Below are positions 51,947-60,254 of a stretch of DNA of 64,000 nt, in pieces; positions within the stretch are counted from its first letter, which is position 1; each line of letters starts with the position of its first letter. The DNA is from Gallionella sp. Its GTDB lineage: Bacteria > Pseudomonadota > Gammaproteobacteria > Burkholderiales > Gallionellaceae. The notes under the pieces were generated by a model, which saw only the letters and a program-made list of their open reading frames with translations, searched no databases and was not told the DNA's origin. The stretch is from assembly GCA_023229845.1 (NCBI GenBank), contig JALNYK010000010.1, positions 1 through 64,000 on the forward strand. The letters are read 5' to 3'. Both the position numbers and the translations under genes were made by a program.

Positions 51947-52851
51947 GCGGCGGCAATGTGTTGTTGCTGGGGGGCGGGGGCTTCATCGGCGTCGCCTTGG
52001 CCCGCAAGCTTGCAGCAGAAGGACGGCATGTGTATGTACTTGCGCCCAATGCTCCGCAGGTGATCCCCAACGTTCACTTCGTGCAAGGTAGCTTGGACTC
52101 GCCCGAATTGTTGGCCAAGCTGCTGCCGCATTGCAGCACGGTGATCCACCTTGCTTCTGCCACTACCCCGGGCAGTTCGGCCAATCATCCCATCCGTGAA
52201 TTGGAGAACCTGGCGCCTAGCCTGCGCTTGCTGGAAGCACTGCAAGCTTACCCGGAAATCCATCTGATCTTTTTCTCGTCTGGCGGCGTCTTGTATGGCA
52301 ATCCACGGCGGCTTCCCGTGCAAGAAGACGATGCTGTTGCGCCACTTTCCTATCACGGTGCAGGCAAGGCGGCGCTGGAAGCTTTCCTTCACGCCTTCCG
52401 CATGCGAGGACATGCGGTCACCATTCTGCGCCCCTCCAATGCCTACGGGCCGGGGCAGGTGCTCAAGAGCGGCTTCGGCCTGGTTCGCACCATGCTTGAA
52501 CATGCATGCCATGACACTCCGTTTGAAGTCTGGGGGGACGGTGAAAATGTGCGCGACTTCATCTACATTGATGATGTTGCCGAAGCCTGTGCCCGTTTCG
52601 TGGCATTGCCCCAGAATAATGACGACTACAATGTCGGCAGTGGCAGGGGATATAGCATCAAGCAAGTGCAGCGCATCGTCGAGCAGGTTACAGGGACGGA
52701 ACTGAAAACTGTCTATCATCCAGGCTGGGGGATCGACGTGCGTGGAATTGTGCTCGATATTTCCCGTCTTGATGCGTGTCTTTCCTGGAGGCCGCAAACC
52801 GGCTTGGAAGAGGGGGTGCGGCGTACCTGGGACTGGTTAAAACCATCATGA
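51943..52851 (+). CDS. NAD-dependent sugar epimerase/dehydratase (extended SDR)
   Basis: A 302-residue Rossmann enzyme. The nucleotide site is LLLGGGGFIGVALA, with DNVxxHLAS-like VIHLASATTPG. The acid-base motif reads SYHGAGK (Y137, K142), so the YxxxK position is occupied by His138 with Tyr one residue earlier, an atypical arrangement. RPSNAYGPGQ and DFIYIDDVAEA are present. GTG 51943 overlaps the upstream stop. Probably a nucleotide-sugar 4-epimerase or reductase; substrate unknown. Confidence 0.8.
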   Translation: MSGGNVLLLGGGGFIGVALARKLAAEGRHVYVLAPNAPQVIPNVHFVQGSLDSPELLAKLLPHCSTVIHLASATTPGSSANHPIRELENLAPSLRLLEALQAYPEIHLIFFSSGGVLYGNPRRLPVQEDDAVAPLSYHGAGKAALEAFLHAFRMRGHAVTILRPSNAYGPGQVLKSGFGLVRTMLEHACHDTPFEVWGDGENVRDFIYIDDVAEACARFVALPQNNDDYNVGSGRGYSIKQVQRIVEQVTGTELKTVYHPGWGIDVRGIVLDISRLDACLSWRPQTGLEEGVRRTWDWLKPS

Positions 52852-53864
52852 GCGCTCGGCCAACGGTTTCGGTGTGTATTGCTAACTATAACGGTCTGGA
52901 GGTTATTGACGATTGCATTGCCTCGGTACTGGCTCAGGATTGCATGTTCCCAATCGAGATTATTGTTCATGACGATGCATCGACCGATGGTTCGGCGCAA
53001 TATGTTCGCGACAAGTATCCCGCAGTCAGGCTGATCGAAAGCAACGAGAACGTTGGGTTCTGCGTTGCCAACAACCGCATGGCGCAGGCAGCGCAGGGCG
53101 AGTACCTGCTGCTGCTCAACAACGATGCCGAACTGTATCCGGATGCATTGTCCTCGCTCCATAAGGCGGCCTCGGATATAGGCCGACCCGCGATTCTGAG
53201 CTTGCCTCAATACGACTTTGAAACAGGCGAGTTGCTCGATATTGGCTGCTTGGTCGATCCCTTTTTAAATCCCGTGCCGAACAGAAACCCGGAACGTGAG
53301 GAGGTTGCCATGGTGATGGGAGCTTGCTTGTGGATCTCAAAGTCGTTGTGGCTGGAGCTGGGCGGATTTCCGGAATGGTTCGGTAGCATAGGCGAAGACT
53401 TGTACCTGTGCTGCCGGGCGAGGCTGGCGGGTTATAGCGTGCGTGCACTGGGAATTTCTGGTTATCGCCATCGGGTGGGTGGTAGCTTCGGCGGAGGAAA
53501 GGTGTGTCAGGGGCAGTTAATTACTACCCGACGGCGCAGGACATTGTCGGAGAGGAACAAGAGCTTTGTCATGGTGCTGACTTACCCCACGCCCATTTTC
53601 CAGTGTCTGTTGCCATTGCATTTGTTTTTGTTGCTGATCGAGGGAGTCGCTCTGGCAATGTTGAAGCGTGATTATTCGTTGTTCAGTGATATTTACCTTG
53701 CTTCACTGAAAGGGCTGTGGAGCGAAAGGGGACGATTGGTCTTGTTCCGCAGCAAGTTGCAGTTAGGTCGGCGTATGAGTAAATGGTGTTTTTTCTCGGC
53801 TTTTAGTCTTTTGCCACACAAACTGTACCTATTGCTGAAACATGGTATTCCGCAAATTCGCTGA
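52848..53864 (+). CDS. Glycosyltransferase family 2, rhamnosyltransferase-like
   Basis: A 338-residue enzyme. The GT-A domain has VSVCIANYNGLEVIDDCI, VHDDASTDGS, ENVGFCVANN and the metal-binding NNDAEL, a WbbL-like pattern. MVMGACLWISKSLWLELGGF and GEDLYLCCRARLAGY complete the acceptor side. A C-terminal hydrophobic segment (about 237-262) may anchor it to the membrane. It is coupled to the epimerase gene (ATGA overlap) and is last in the plus-strand operon, convergent with the minus-strand cluster. Confidence 0.85.
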   Translation: MSARPTVSVCIANYNGLEVIDDCIASVLAQDCMFPIEIIVHDDASTDGSAQYVRDKYPAVRLIESNENVGFCVANNRMAQAAQGEYLLLLNNDAELYPDALSSLHKAASDIGRPAILSLPQYDFETGELLDIGCLVDPFLNPVPNRNPEREEVAMVMGACLWISKSLWLELGGFPEWFGSIGEDLYLCCRARLAGYSVRALGISGYRHRVGGSFGGGKVCQGQLITTRRRRTLSERNKSFVMVLTYPTPIFQCLLPLHLFLLLIEGVALAMLKRDYSLFSDIYLASLKGLWSERGRLVLFRSKLQLGRRMSKWCFFSAFSLLPHKLYLLLKHGIPQIR

Positions 53865-53886
53865 TCCTTTTGGGATAGCACTACTG

Positions 53887-55335
53887 TCAGGCTTGCGAAG
53901 ATTTCCAGCGTCGAACAGCTCGGCAGAGAACGCGGTGTAACGCACCGATAAAGGAAACCTGATTTGTGATGTCGAGTGCCTGCTGCAATTTGTCAGGTGT
54001 GTAGCCTTTGAGTAGCGGGGGGGGGGGTAACGGGTGCTCCCAGTTTATCAGCGCACCAGCCAACGCTTCCTCCCGATAGCATTCCAAATACTTTTTGCGG
54101 GCGGCTTTGCCTTGTTGTCGCAGAGTTTCGGCATCTGTCTGTTGCACGTACTTGTAGAGTTCTGACGGACTCCGCCAGAGCATGGCACCTTCAAATGCCA
54201 TGTCAAAGGAACTCAATAATCGTGAGCGGCAATGGAGGTGAAGCGCAACTGCGACTCCGGCACCCATTGCTTCGATCAGGGTGCGACCGCCGCTATATGG
54301 GAAAGATGTTATATATAAATTTACCCGGTATTCATGCAATGCATCCCAGACGCTGCGCACATAGGGGATGTGTACGAAGCCGTTATCCGGGACCCCTAAC
54401 TTGCGCATTGCGCGCCGAATCCTCCATAAGGTCATTGAGCTGAGGGGGCCGATATGGATATGCTTGCCACCGGAGGCGTGCAGCATCTCGGGGATAACGT
54501 CGGCGTAATTAATAAAATAAGGTGCCTCAATCTTCCCCCGGCTGGCTGCAGTACAGGTAATCAGCATCGCATCTGAAGTACGAGCTTCCTTGGCGGGTGG
54601 TGCACCATGATCTTTTACGGTGAGAGGGAGATAACGGTTGTTTTGTATGCCCAGATGATCCCGGCAGTTATGGAAGCCCATAGGATGCGGATCAATGTGG
54701 TCGGCGTAATCAAGGTAAACACCAAGGCATAACTGGTGGTCTCCGTGGTGGTAATAGCGCAATCGGTAACCGGCATCTGGTTGGACCGCAGCAACGGCCA
54801 CGCTGTCTTGATTGTGATTGAACAGCCAAACAGTACTTGGAGAAAACTCCAGAAGCTTGCGTTGCAGCCAATTGAGTTTCTCAAGAAATGTGCCGTGCGG
54901 AGCGCATTCAAGGGATACTTGTGTAAGTCCTTCGAAGCGATGCCGGATGGCGGCAAGGTTAGTTGCTCCTACCGTGCCGGTTATCAGAATAATGCTCCTG
55001 GCTGACGGCCCAAGGCGGATGATGTCCGCAACAACGGGAGTGTGCCCGCCAAAGTCATATAGTCTGCTTGCTACATAGACAACGGTGTTCCCTGATTCGT
55101 TGTTGCGGTGAGCGGGTTGGGCACTGTTCTGGATGCGCCGCCAATTGATCGCCCCAGCTTTCTGGCAATACTCATCGAGCAGTTTTGAGCCAAAAATCTG
55201 AGCGGTATTGATCGGCTCGCAGAAAACCTGATCAACCGTCCGATGAATCAAGTGCAGAGCAGAATCAAGATCGCCCTGTGCAATCTGGGTATCAAGGGTC
55301 TCCTGAAGCGTGGCGATGGAACGTATCAATGCCAT
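53887..55335 (-). CDS. GT-B glycosyltransferase with an internal C11 homopolymer tract
   Basis: A 482-residue protein. The N-terminal 80 residues are helical, followed by a GT-B-like body: VYVASRLYDFGGHTPVVADI and a donor-site region NLYITSFPYSGGRTLIEAMGAGVAVALHLH with the conserved Glu. I do not assign a sugar. Codons 437-440 (PPPP) are made of an unbroken run of 11 C (G11 on the plus strand at 54017-54027). Gaining one C would stop the protein at residue 447; losing one would run past the present stop and extend it. It is the last gene of the minus-strand cluster. Confidence 0.78.
   Translation of the reverse strand: MALIRSIATLQETLDTQIAQGDLDSALHLIHRTVDQVFCEPINTAQIFGSKLLDEYCQKAGAINWRRIQNSAQPAHRNNESGNTVVYVASRLYDFGGHTPVVADIIRLGPSARSIILITGTVGATNLAAIRHRFEGLTQVSLECAPHGTFLEKLNWLQRKLLEFSPSTVWLFNHNQDSVAVAAVQPDAGYRLRYYHHGDHQLCLGVYLDYADHIDPHPMGFHNCRDHLGIQNNRYLPLTVKDHGAPPAKEARTSDAMLITCTAASRGKIEAPYFINYADVIPEMLHASGGKHIHIGPLSSMTLWRIRRAMRKLGVPDNGFVHIPYVRSVWDALHEYRVNLYITSFPYSGGRTLIEAMGAGVAVALHLHCRSRLLSSFDMAFEGAMLWRSPSELYKYVQQTDAETLRQQGKAARKKYLECYREEALAGALINWEHPLPPPPLLKGYTPDKLQQALDITNQVSFIGALHRVLCRAVRRWKSSQA
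54017..54027. repeat. G11/C11 homopolymer tract inside a glycosyltransferase gene
   Basis: Eleven consecutive G on the plus strand. It is by far the longest homopolymer I saw in the window and lies inside codons 437-440 of the gene at 53887-55335. Tracts of this size are prone to slippage. Confidence 0.95.
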
Positions 55336-55359
55336 GCATGCAACCGGGCGGCGAGACGA

Positions 55360-56499
55360 TTAGTGGACATCGGGCAATGGTTCATTTTGTTGTTTTCCGC
55401 CTTTGCCGGGAAATGAGCGGACAGCTTCAACCACATGAGATGCCTCTTGTTCAGTCAGGAATGGCGACATGGGGAGACTGAGCACCTCGTTCGCTAGCGT
55501 CTCTGCGAGTGGCAGTTTATAGCTGGAATATTCGGAGTAACAGGCCTGCCGATGTGGTGGAATGGGGTAGTGGATTACGGTGGAAACTCCGCATTGGTCG
55601 AGGTGGGCGCGCAAGGCGTCTCGATTGGAGCTTCGCACAACATAGAGATGCCAGACTGGATTGGCCCATACGGGAACCGATGGTAACTCCAGCCCGGTAT
55701 TTTGGAGTTGTGCGGTGTATATTTCAGCGAGTGTGCGCCGCTTGGCATTCCACTCATCAAGCAAGGCGAGCTTGACGCGAAGAAATGCAGCTTGCATTTC
55801 GTCCAGCCGGGTGTTGTAGCCGATGTCCTGATGCTCATACTTGATGCGTGAGCCGTAATTGCGCAGCAAACGCACCTTGTCGGCAATCGATGCATCGTTG
55901 GTGAGTACGGCACCACCATCCCCCAGTGCTCCGAGATTTTTCCCGGGGTAAAAGCTGGTGGCGGCAGCGTCCCCCAGGCTCCCTGCACATCTTCCCTTGT
56001 ACTCCGAACCTTGTGCCTGCGCCGCATCTTCGATCACAATCAGGCTGTGGCGGCGGGCGATTGCATTGATGGTGTCCATGTCGGCGGGCTGGCCGTAAAG
56101 GTGAACCGGAATGATGGCTCGAGTTCGCGGGGTGATGGCTGCAGCTAAGGCGTCTGGGTCGATATTGTGTGTTTCCGAGCGCGGCTCCACCGGTACCGGA
56201 ATTGCTCCGCACTGGCTTACTGCCAGCCAAGTGGCGATGAAGGTATTGGAGGGCACCAAAACTTCGTCACCCTGACTAATGCCATAAGCACGCAATAGCA
56301 GGTGCATAGCGTCCAAGCCATTACCGACGCCGACACAGTGTTTTACCCCACAATACTTGGCGAATTCCGCCTCGAAAGCCTCGACCTCCGGGCCCATGAT
56401 GAACCATCCGGAATCCAGCACACGATGAAAAGCCTCTTCCAGCGGCCCTCGAATTTCTCGATGGATGCGCTGCAAATCAAGAAATGGAACCTGTTTCAT
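55360..56499 (-). CDS. fdtB: PLP sugar aminotransferase, FdtB/QdtB type
   Basis: DegT/DnrJ/EryC1 family enzyme of 379 residues. Schiff-base lysine is K187 in SFYPGKNLGALGDGG, the PLP-ring Asp is D158 in VIEDAAQAQG, and the partner-subunit motif NYGSRIKYEHQDIGYNTRLDEMQ is intact. The neighbour fdtA makes the dTDP-3-keto sugar that FdtB/QdtB enzymes aminate to dTDP-Fuc3N or Qui3N. It overlaps fdtA by 4 bases. Confidence 0.88.
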   Translation of the reverse strand: MKQVPFLDLQRIHREIRGPLEEAFHRVLDSGWFIMGPEVEAFEAEFAKYCGVKHCVGVGNGLDAMHLLLRAYGISQGDEVLVPSNTFIATWLAVSQCGAIPVPVEPRSETHNIDPDALAAAITPRTRAIIPVHLYGQPADMDTINAIARRHSLIVIEDAAQAQGSEYKGRCAGSLGDAAATSFYPGKNLGALGDGGAVLTNDASIADKVRLLRNYGSRIKYEHQDIGYNTRLDEMQAAFLRVKLALLDEWNAKRRTLAEIYTAQLQNTGLELPSVPVWANPVWHLYVVRSSNRDALRAHLDQCGVSTVIHYPIPPHRQACYSEYSSYKLPLAETLANEVLSLPMSPFLTEQEASHVVEAVRSFPGKGGKQQNEPLPDVH

Positions 56500-56909
56500 G
56501 CGTCGCCGAGAACCTTCTTCATGAAAAGATCATAGTCGCGGATGTAGTCTGCTTCGTCATAGTGCGCAGATGCAAGCACCATACATACCCCCCCCGATGA
56601 GAAGTTGTCCAAATAGCGCCACATCATGGGGCAGACATATAAACCATAATATGAACGGTTAAGATGGAAGCGTTTTTTCTCGCTACCATCATCCAGCACA
56701 ACATCAAAGCTACCCGACATGGCTACGATGAATTGATGCAATTTCTTGTGCGCATGAGAGCCTCGGTCAGATCCGCCGGGGACATCATAAAGATAATAAA
56801 CACGCTGTATATCAAACGGGATTTGCCGACCGCTTTCAATAAATGAAAGATTGCCGCGAGGATCCGATATTTTTGGCAACTCAATAATTCGGCAATCTTC
56901 AAGCGGCAT
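56496..56909 (-). CDS. fdtA: FdtA-type dTDP-4-keto-6-deoxyglucose 3,4-ketoisomerase
   Basis: A 137-residue cupin of the WxcM/FdtA family. It has SDPRGNLSFIE, DVPGGSDRGSHAHKKLHQF (catalytic His52/His54), and MMWRYLDNFSSGGVCMVLAS. It converts dTDP-4-keto-6-deoxyglucose to a 3-keto isomer; FdtA and QdtA differ only in C4 stereochemistry, which I cannot settle. The codons for the GG in SSGGV form a G8 run. It is coupled to fdtB and overlaps the upstream acyltransferase gene by 11 bases. Confidence 0.88.
   Translation of the reverse strand: MPLEDCRIIELPKISDPRGNLSFIESGRQIPFDIQRVYYLYDVPGGSDRGSHAHKKLHQFIVAMSGSFDVVLDDGSEKKRFHLNRSYYGLYVCPMMWRYLDNFSSGGVCMVLASAHYDEADYIRDYDLFMKKVLGDA
56588..56595. repeat. 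C8/G8 tract inside fdtA
   Basis: Eight consecutive C on the plus strand, encoding part of SSGGV in FdtA. Below the length of well-established phase-variable tracts, but notable beside the G11 tract 2.6 kb away. Confidence 0.9.
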
Positions 56910-57870
56910 GATTCTCCCCTTGCAAATTCAGTTCAAAAAATTCATGCACTATTCCCCCCCCACCAAATTCGGTTTTGAAGTTATATAGACCAGTATTTAA
57001 AAAGTTGCCTTCATTTTCATTACTGATCCCGAAATCAAAATACCTAACACCATCTTGTTGGGCATGTCTAATGCACCATTCAAACAGCGCATCCAATGCG
57101 TGCAAATTGTACCCCACCTCGCTTGAAGCAATGTATTGCGCATGTACTACGGTCGGGCTATGGAACAGCAGCGCTCCTGCCACAACTACTCCAGCATGCT
57201 TTGCTGCTACAAACTCAATTTGCCTGGGGAAGCGCTCATGCAGCACGAGTATCTCTTGCAGCGTATGAATGGGCTTGGCATCATGCTTGCGTGCCAGATT
57301 TTCTTCTAAGACTGACCAGATCGAAGCAGCATATCCGGCACTGCTAACGATCTCTACGCCGTGTATATGTGCGCTCTTCAGCGATCGCAGTCGTCTTTTG
57401 CTCGCTGGCATTCGCGCCGCAAGATCGATGGCGCAAGATAAATCACAACGATAACGAATGGCTCCCAAGCGAAACATCGCATACAAATCATCTTGGGCTG
57501 GAGCGGCATGATAGATGTGGGGCACCGCTTTATAACGAAGGCGGGTTATTCCCATTGCGTGGTAATGTCGGCTGATAAGATTGAGCGCCAAAACTGCTTG
57601 TTCGCCGCGCAACTTTCCTGCATGCACTAGTCCGCCGTAAGTCGCCCCGGGATGGCTCTCCACCATAACTTCGCAAGATGGATTTAATGCAGCAGGAAAG
57701 ACCCCGATCAATCGTTCTTTATCATCGAAAATTAGCAGGGAGCGGTCAGCAACACGCGAGCCGTGATACGAAAGAAATCTTCTAGTGTGTAATATAGTCG
57801 CTGCAGCCGATGCTGCAACCATATCGTCCCATACTGATGCGTACTCTTCTTGATAAGGGATGATTTTCAT
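56899..57870 (-). CDS. FemAB/BioF2-like GNAT acyltransferase
   Basis: A 323-residue protein with a duplicated GNAT-like fold. The start region is MKIIPYQEEYASVWDDMV and the C-terminal half contains FVAAKHAGVVVAGALLFHS and ALDALFEWCIRHAQQDGVRYFDFG, typical of the GNAT domain found in FemAB-like and polysaccharide-cluster proteins. It may acylate or aminoacylate the amino sugar made by FdtA/FdtB; this is inference from position. A G8 tract encodes GGGG in EFGGGGIVHEFF near the C-terminus. It overlaps fdtA and its start overlaps the beta-propeller gene. Confidence 0.78.
   Translation of the reverse strand: MKIIPYQEEYASVWDDMVAASAAATILHTRRFLSYHGSRVADRSLLIFDDKERLIGVFPAALNPSCEVMVESHPGATYGGLVHAGKLRGEQAVLALNLISRHYHAMGITRLRYKAVPHIYHAAPAQDDLYAMFRLGAIRYRCDLSCAIDLAARMPASKRRLRSLKSAHIHGVEIVSSAGYAASIWSVLEENLARKHDAKPIHTLQEILVLHERFPRQIEFVAAKHAGVVVAGALLFHSPTVVHAQYIASSEVGYNLHALDALFEWCIRHAQQDGVRYFDFGISNENEGNFLNTGLYNFKTEFGGGGIVHEFFELNLQGENHAA
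56954..56961. repeat. C8/G8 tract inside the GNAT-like gene
   Basis: Eight consecutive C on the plus strand within the last 25 codons of the 56899-57870 gene. A one-base slip would alter only the C-terminal tail and its overlap with fdtA. Confidence 0.9.
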
Positions 57871-58793
57871 AAATTGCTTATTAATTCGGCATAGCCGAAG
57901 CCGCTCTTGCCAAACTCATTGCCGTTATAAAACATGTACGTTTTGTTTTGCGCTGAAATTATCGCCGAGTAGCAGATCGTTTGCGAGTCCCAGCCTGAAT
58001 CGGAAATATCTATTCCGATATCATTATCCTTCCTCACCCATTTGATGTTGTCTGTTGATTCGGCATAGCCCAGCCGATATCCCAGATGTTTTACCCGTAT
58101 AGAATAAAACATGCGCCAAAGGCCGCGCTCCTTGATTACGTAAGGCCGACCAAAACCATGCTCGTTTTCGTGCTGGATCGGGATGCAAACCCGCCCTTCA
58201 TCGGGCCAATGGATGCCATCTGCGGACTCGATATACTTGATCACGTAAACCGGCATTGATTTTCCATCGATAACCTGCCACTCGCTGCCCGCCACGTACC
58301 ACATTTTGAAGCGCCCCTCGTCGAACAACACCATTGGCCCACCCCTGAAATACATTTCAGGATCACTGCGCTCCAATATCGGAGTCTTCTTAACACGCTG
58401 GAACGTGAGCCCCTCATCCTCACTGATAGCCAAACCCGCTAGAAGCCGGTAGCGAATCTTCGTGCCAAGTTCGAATCCTGCGTAATAAAGAAATTTCCTT
58501 CCGTCAGGTAAACTCACGATAGAAGTTTGCAGCACGCCATTCTCATCAAAGGCGCCGGGCAATCCGATGTCCAATACCGGCTTGTCTGAAATCCGCAGGA
58601 TCCGCGAAGGATCTGCCGAATCCACTTCCACAAACCCCACACGACCAATGCCCTGTGCATCACAGAAGGTCAGGTATATACGTAATCGCTCCTCATTTAT
58701 TTTGTCTATAGTAGGAATCATCGCATGGGATTGCATCCAATCAGAATGCTGATTCGCCACAAAAATTAGCCCTTTTTTCTTCCAGTTGAACAT
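57867..58793 (-). CDS. Glycosidase-like beta-propeller protein
   Basis: A 308-residue protein built of repeated blades with the pattern G-P-x-V-x-x-x-G-x-x-x-M-W-Y (for example RGGPMVLFDEGRFKMWYVAG and YVIKERGLWRMFYSIR), as in five-bladed GH43/GH68/GH32-type propellers. No signal peptide is seen, which speaks against a secreted glycosidase. In polysaccharide clusters such proteins may be glycan-modifying enzymes of unknown activity. ATG 58793 is chosen over a TTG two codons upstream. It overlaps the GNAT-like gene by 4 bases. Confidence 0.7.
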   Translation of the reverse strand: MFNWKKKGLIFVANQHSDWMQSHAMIPTIDKINEERLRIYLTFCDAQGIGRVGFVEVDSADPSRILRISDKPVLDIGLPGAFDENGVLQTSIVSLPDGRKFLYYAGFELGTKIRYRLLAGLAISEDEGLTFQRVKKTPILERSDPEMYFRGGPMVLFDEGRFKMWYVAGSEWQVIDGKSMPVYVIKYIESADGIHWPDEGRVCIPIQHENEHGFGRPYVIKERGLWRMFYSIRVKHLGYRLGYAESTDNIKWVRKDNDIGIDISDSGWDSQTICYSAIISAQNKTYMFYNGNEFGKSGFGYAELISNL

Positions 58794-58807
58794 ATGCAAT
58801 CTGTTTG

Positions 58808-60085
58808 TTATTGAAGTGAAGTAAACATCTTAATCAATTCATCTTCCGGGCAGCTGAACTCCGCATTCATGGGGTGGGTGACTTGCCCTACATGAGTAGC
58901 ATTATATTTACTCGGGTCATCAATATCGCCCAACAAGTACTCCAGAGAGACGGAAAAGTTTGCTGCATAGTCGCGGAAGTAGTCGTAATTCACATATTCA
59001 GGGCTCCTTGCCGAAAGGCAAATCACCTTAGCACCTTCAGGCATGAACATGATATTTGCCAACGCAGCCCCAGCTTGGGCGACCACGATTGACGCTTCTG
59101 AAAATGTTTTCACTTGTTCCTCAACACTCATTTCACCTGGAGAAATAGGCTCAAAGCCATGCGCGAGCAAAAGCCGTTCGATGTGCTCCTGATTGGTGAT
59201 GTGGCGGAAAAATGACCTGCGTAGAATGAACAATTTCCTTTTCTTGCGCGGTTTCAGGTCAAAATGTTCGAGAATCATTTTGCGCGCTAACTTCAGACCG
59301 AACATGTCGAAATGGAAAACACCACTCGTGCGAAATTGACTTGGAATTCGATTAAACCTGCGTCGATTTTCCGCAGAGTGCGAGTTGCGCACCCAGAATG
59401 CGCTTGTTCCGGTTGCATTCGTCGGGACGATCAGTCGCGATACCTTGACTGCATGATGGGGGGCTACCTCAACACGTGGATTGCCCTTGGCAAAAATGTC
59501 CAGAACATCACGCATGTTTTTTGTTAACTCTTGATCCACTAACAAGCCAAAATTTATATCCGTTTTTGCGGTTTGCACCCTAGCTAGCCTGGGAATGCTT
59601 TCCGACATCCAATGCATCCAATTCTCGGACGATGCGCTCATGATACTTAGCCATGTCCCATCCAGTAGTTCTTCGGTTTTAAGGTCGATATGAATATAAC
59701 AACGCCCTGTGTGTGGTTTGAAACGCATCAACCCGAGGTTTTCTTCCTGAAAGCGATATAAGGTATAGATATCCTTGAGTGGCCAGTCTGGGTGCGAGCC
59801 GTCATAGGCCACATTCTTTTCCTTCAAAATAATCCGGCTGTACCCAACCAACGTTACATTGCCTAGCAGTAATATTTTCGATGTGGCGCATTTGGCGTTT
59901 GTACTCTCTGCCAACTGAGACACACTATCCAATAGTGAATAACTTGGTGCAAATATCGTCCTCAAATAGCTAATTAAGACCAGATCGCCATGATAGATCC
60001 GGTTAAACCATGCACTGAAGAAATTCGCCCACCGGTATTGAATTAACCAACGCCGGTAAATATGTCGCAGAAATCTTATTGTCAT
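58808..60085 (-). CDS. Glycosyltransferase family 61 (DUF563)
   Basis: A 425-residue protein with the GT61 pattern: SSENWMHWMSESIPRLARV, KKRKLFILRRSFFRHITN and the donor-site segment VEEQVKTFSEASIVVAQAGAALANIMFMPEG. A short hydrophobic stretch lies near the N-terminus (about 30-50). GC is lower than the housekeeping genes. It is followed within 15 bases by the propeller gene, so the two are cotranscribed. The acceptor and sugar are unknown. Confidence 0.82.
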   Translation of the reverse strand: MTIRFLRHIYRRWLIQYRWANFFSAWFNRIYHGDLVLISYLRTIFAPSYSLLDSVSQLAESTNAKCATSKILLLGNVTLVGYSRIILKEKNVAYDGSHPDWPLKDIYTLYRFQEENLGLMRFKPHTGRCYIHIDLKTEELLDGTWLSIMSASSENWMHWMSESIPRLARVQTAKTDINFGLLVDQELTKNMRDVLDIFAKGNPRVEVAPHHAVKVSRLIVPTNATGTSAFWVRNSHSAENRRRFNRIPSQFRTSGVFHFDMFGLKLARKMILEHFDLKPRKKRKLFILRRSFFRHITNQEHIERLLLAHGFEPISPGEMSVEEQVKTFSEASIVVAQAGAALANIMFMPEGAKVICLSARSPEYVNYDYFRDYAANFSVSLEYLLGDIDDPSKYNATHVGQVTHPMNAEFSCPEDELIKMFTSLQ

Positions 60086-60254
60086 TTGTCTGTTACACCA
60101 AAACTATACGCCGACATGTCTGCATTGAGGACTTCTACGGGAACGCTTTTCAGCGAGACAGCCAGTCAATACGGTTACACAGCCGCAGTAGCAGGTTGGT
60201 CTCGTTGATGCTAATGTTTTTGCAAGTCGAGTAGTGCCTTCTTGTGCCTCGCTA

